64,000 nucleotides of DNA from Phoronis australis (Eukaryota; Phoronida; Phoronidae): the NCBI GenBank assembly GCA_002633005.1, contig NMRA01000066.1:651199-715198 (forward strand), given 5' to 3'. Positions 61,990 through 64,000 of the stretch are shown piece by piece. The stretch's first letter is position 1. Every line of letters starts with the position of its first letter. The notes beneath the pieces were generated by a model. The model searched no databases and was not told where the DNA came from. It saw nothing but the letters and a program-made list of their open reading frames with translations. Position numbers and translations under genes: made by a program.

Positions 61990-62680
61990 ATGACAGGTTT
62001 GCCGGTGCTCCCATCAGGTTGGAGTAACCTTCAACACACGGGCTTTTTGCAAATTAATAAAGAATGGTTGCCAGGTCGAGTGCAGTTAGGTCTTTCTGAC
62101 ATGTTTGAGTTTTCACTGACTATCATTTGACATACAATAACACAATAACAGGAAATTGTCACACATGAATGCGACTCTAGACGCGATCAATCTTATATGA
62201 TAATTTGAAAATTTTAACCATTAAAAGAAAGTGCCTCAGTGGGATTATGTCAATCTGTACCAATCAAATGTGGCAAAGCTTTTTTTCATATTTTTATTTT
62301 CCACCATCCAAAACACATATTTAAAACAATCTCTTCAACGAAACGAAGCATACATTGTAGCGTTTCATACCAGTATTGGAAATAATTTTCCTTCTTAGAT
62401 AGACCATTCTAATCATTGCATTGGCAAGTTCCAAATCGACATTAATTTTTGAAAGGGGTGCCTCATATCAGTCGTAGTTGGTTTTGATGGTGCAAACCAA
62501 GAAGTAATACGCGACTTGCCCAAGAAAATCATACATGAACTGCAGAATTGATTAGCCTACGTCTTGAATTTCATGTTAAAGTAAGAAATAAGTGCCAACT
62601 TCATCAATATGTGAGACTAGTTTCATCACTATCAAACTCCTGACTAGTTTAGAAAGCGCACAACAACCCTTACAAAAATG
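61990..62680. other. No gene recognised
   Basis: Beyond unit 3. One short plus-strand ORF (61,864-62,130) without family features. The final part of the window (63,160-64,000) is AT-rich and likewise holds nothing I can support. Confidence 0.5.
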
Positions 62681-62684
62681 AACT

Positions 62685-63150
62685 TAAGTTTTATCGAAAA
62701 ACTTAAGTTTTCATTCCCGAAAACTTAAGTTTTTGTCGAAAACTTAAGTATTTTGGAACAAGTTTTTGGAACGAACTTAAGTTTTCATAACTTAAGTTTT
62801 CAAAAACTTAAATTTTTCAAAAACTTAAGTTCTGAAAACTTAAGTTTTTCAAAAACTTAAGTTCTGAAAACTTAAGTTTTTCAAAAACTTAAGTTCTGAA
62901 AACTTAAGTTTTTCAAAAACTTTTCTGAAAACTTAAGTTTTAAAAACTTAAGTTCGTTCCAAAAAACTTGTTCCAAAATACTTAAGTTTTTGGAAAACTT
63001 AAGTTTCAGAAACTTAAGTTTTTGAAAAACTCAAGTTTTGGAACAAGTTTTTAGTAACAAACATAAGTCATCAAAACTTAAATTTTTGAAAACTAAGTTT
63101 TCCGAACATAAGTTTTCAAGGAACTAACTTTTGAATACTGAAGTTTTCTA
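62685..63150. repeat. Palindromic AACTTAAGTT array inside a larger inverted repeat
   Basis: About 30 occurrences of AAACTTAAGTTT-like palindromes. The centre has a 32-bp period (CTTAAGTTCTGAAAA plus CTTAAGTTTTTCAAAAA). It is flanked by inverted arms of about 45 bp, ACTTAAGTATTTTGGAACAA at 62,745 and the matching TTGTTCCAAAATACTTAAGT ending near 62,988. Confidence 0.9.
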
Positions 63151-64000
63151 AAAGCAATAAGTTTCAATAGGATAGACATTCAAAAATTTCGACTTTCACT
63201 AAAACAAGAGTGGAGTACAGTAACAAATTTAATGATTCTGATATAGTTCTAACATTACATTAACAGTGATTAATTGCAGAAAATAAAATGCACTGCCTAA
63301 AACACACTAGTTCCTTAAAATAAGTGAACATAAGTGAAATATCAAAATCTTAAAAACCAGAAACATTTCAAAAATCAGTTCATCAAGTGTCATGCATACA
63401 ATGCAGTGAAAACTAAATGAGGCTAATAATATGTTCATTATTTGCATCGTTCTTAATCTATGACAATTATGCGATAACTGAGGGAGCAAAATGGAATGTA
63501 CAAACAGAGAAATCACTACCAAATCATGAAACACAACCAAAGAAAATGTGATTACATAGCCAGGAAAGTCACAACAAAAGTCTACGTTTCAACTAAAATT
63601 ACAGCAATGACACCAAGAATAACAAGTCACATAATATGCAAAATCCAAGAATATCTGCAGAGACAAAAGCATAACATAAAACGTAACAGGTAACTAAAAG
63701 TTTATCGACAATGGCGACAGGTCTGATTTTGGGAAGTACAATCCTTATGCTAGAAATAGTGCCTAGAATCACCTATAATTGTTTGCAACCTTAAAAATAT
63801 CAATTTAAATGTCAAAGTTTCGTTTTGTTGACAATCATAATAAAAGCAAATCCAATACACTCCATGGTGCGAACAAGTTTCACTAAAAGTAACCCTAAGT
63901 ACAACCTGGTTATACGAGATGGAAATTAGAAAACTTAGACCATTGACCACAAAAATATTCATTTTCCTTTAATTTAAAGCTACTGAACTTCATACAAATA

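Larger units (their letters stand above)
54056..61990. repeat. Segmental duplication unit 3
   Basis: Third unit, the shortest. It lacks the 21-bp minisatellite and most of the 5' flank seen in unit 1. It has a LINE fragment inserted in intron 3 of its gene. The match to the other units fades near 61,990. Confidence 0.75.

Overview
The window is animal genomic DNA. Genes are split into small exons with GT-AG introns of 0.3 to 13 kb, the sequence is AT-rich, and it is full of degenerate transposable elements. A cnidarian, probably an anthozoan, is the best guess. The support is an antistasin-type cysteine-rich gene family, a 17-23 kb DNA element whose decayed ORF resembles hypothetical proteins common in cnidarian genomes, and Penelope-like GIY-YIG fragments. 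This is inference; no sequence search was possible. No tRNA, rRNA, CRISPR or bacterial-type operon was seen.

Left part (about 3.9-14.1 kb, minus strand): one gene was rebuilt from eight exons whose splice sites and phases all agree. It encodes a type II membrane protein of about 411 residues. A JMJD8-like JmjC/cupin domain is followed by a C-terminal tetratricopeptide (TPR) region. All three positions expected to hold the iron-binding histidines carry other residues, so it looks like a pseudo-hydroxylase. Intron 2 holds an inverted duplication of an exon-like segment and a direct repeat joined at a single N.

Middle (about 17.3-23.1 kb): a roughly 5.8 kb DNA element with related, inverted ends and a frameshifted internal ORF.

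Right part (about 23.3-62 kb): a diverged segmental array of three units, roughly 12-15 kb apart. Each unit carries, on the minus strand, one copy of a four-exon gene for a secreted protein of about 215 residues. The order is a four-codon start exon, then signal peptide plus acidic propeptide plus a Tyr/Arg-rich two-cysteine segment, then a five-cysteine exon, then a terminal exon with two antistasin-like domains. This gene is visible only when the exons are joined; no single ORF shows it. Copies 1 and 3 have intact splice sites. Copy 2 has lost the first splice donor but gained an in-frame ATG next to exon 2. TATA-like boxes lie about 60 nt upstream of the start codons, and that of copy 1 is degraded. 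The antistasin repeats suggest secreted protease inhibitors.

Units differ by insertions and rearrangements. Unit 2 has a 919-bp element with a 5-bp target duplication and a Penelope fragment. Unit 3 has a LINE tail. Unit 1 has a head-to-head pair of Penelope/GIY-YIG-like fragments. A 21-bp minisatellite lies in intron 1 of copies 1 and 2. Between and after the units lie a 91-bp minisatellite (53.0-53.8 kb) and a palindromic AACTTAAGTT array (62.7-63.15 kb).
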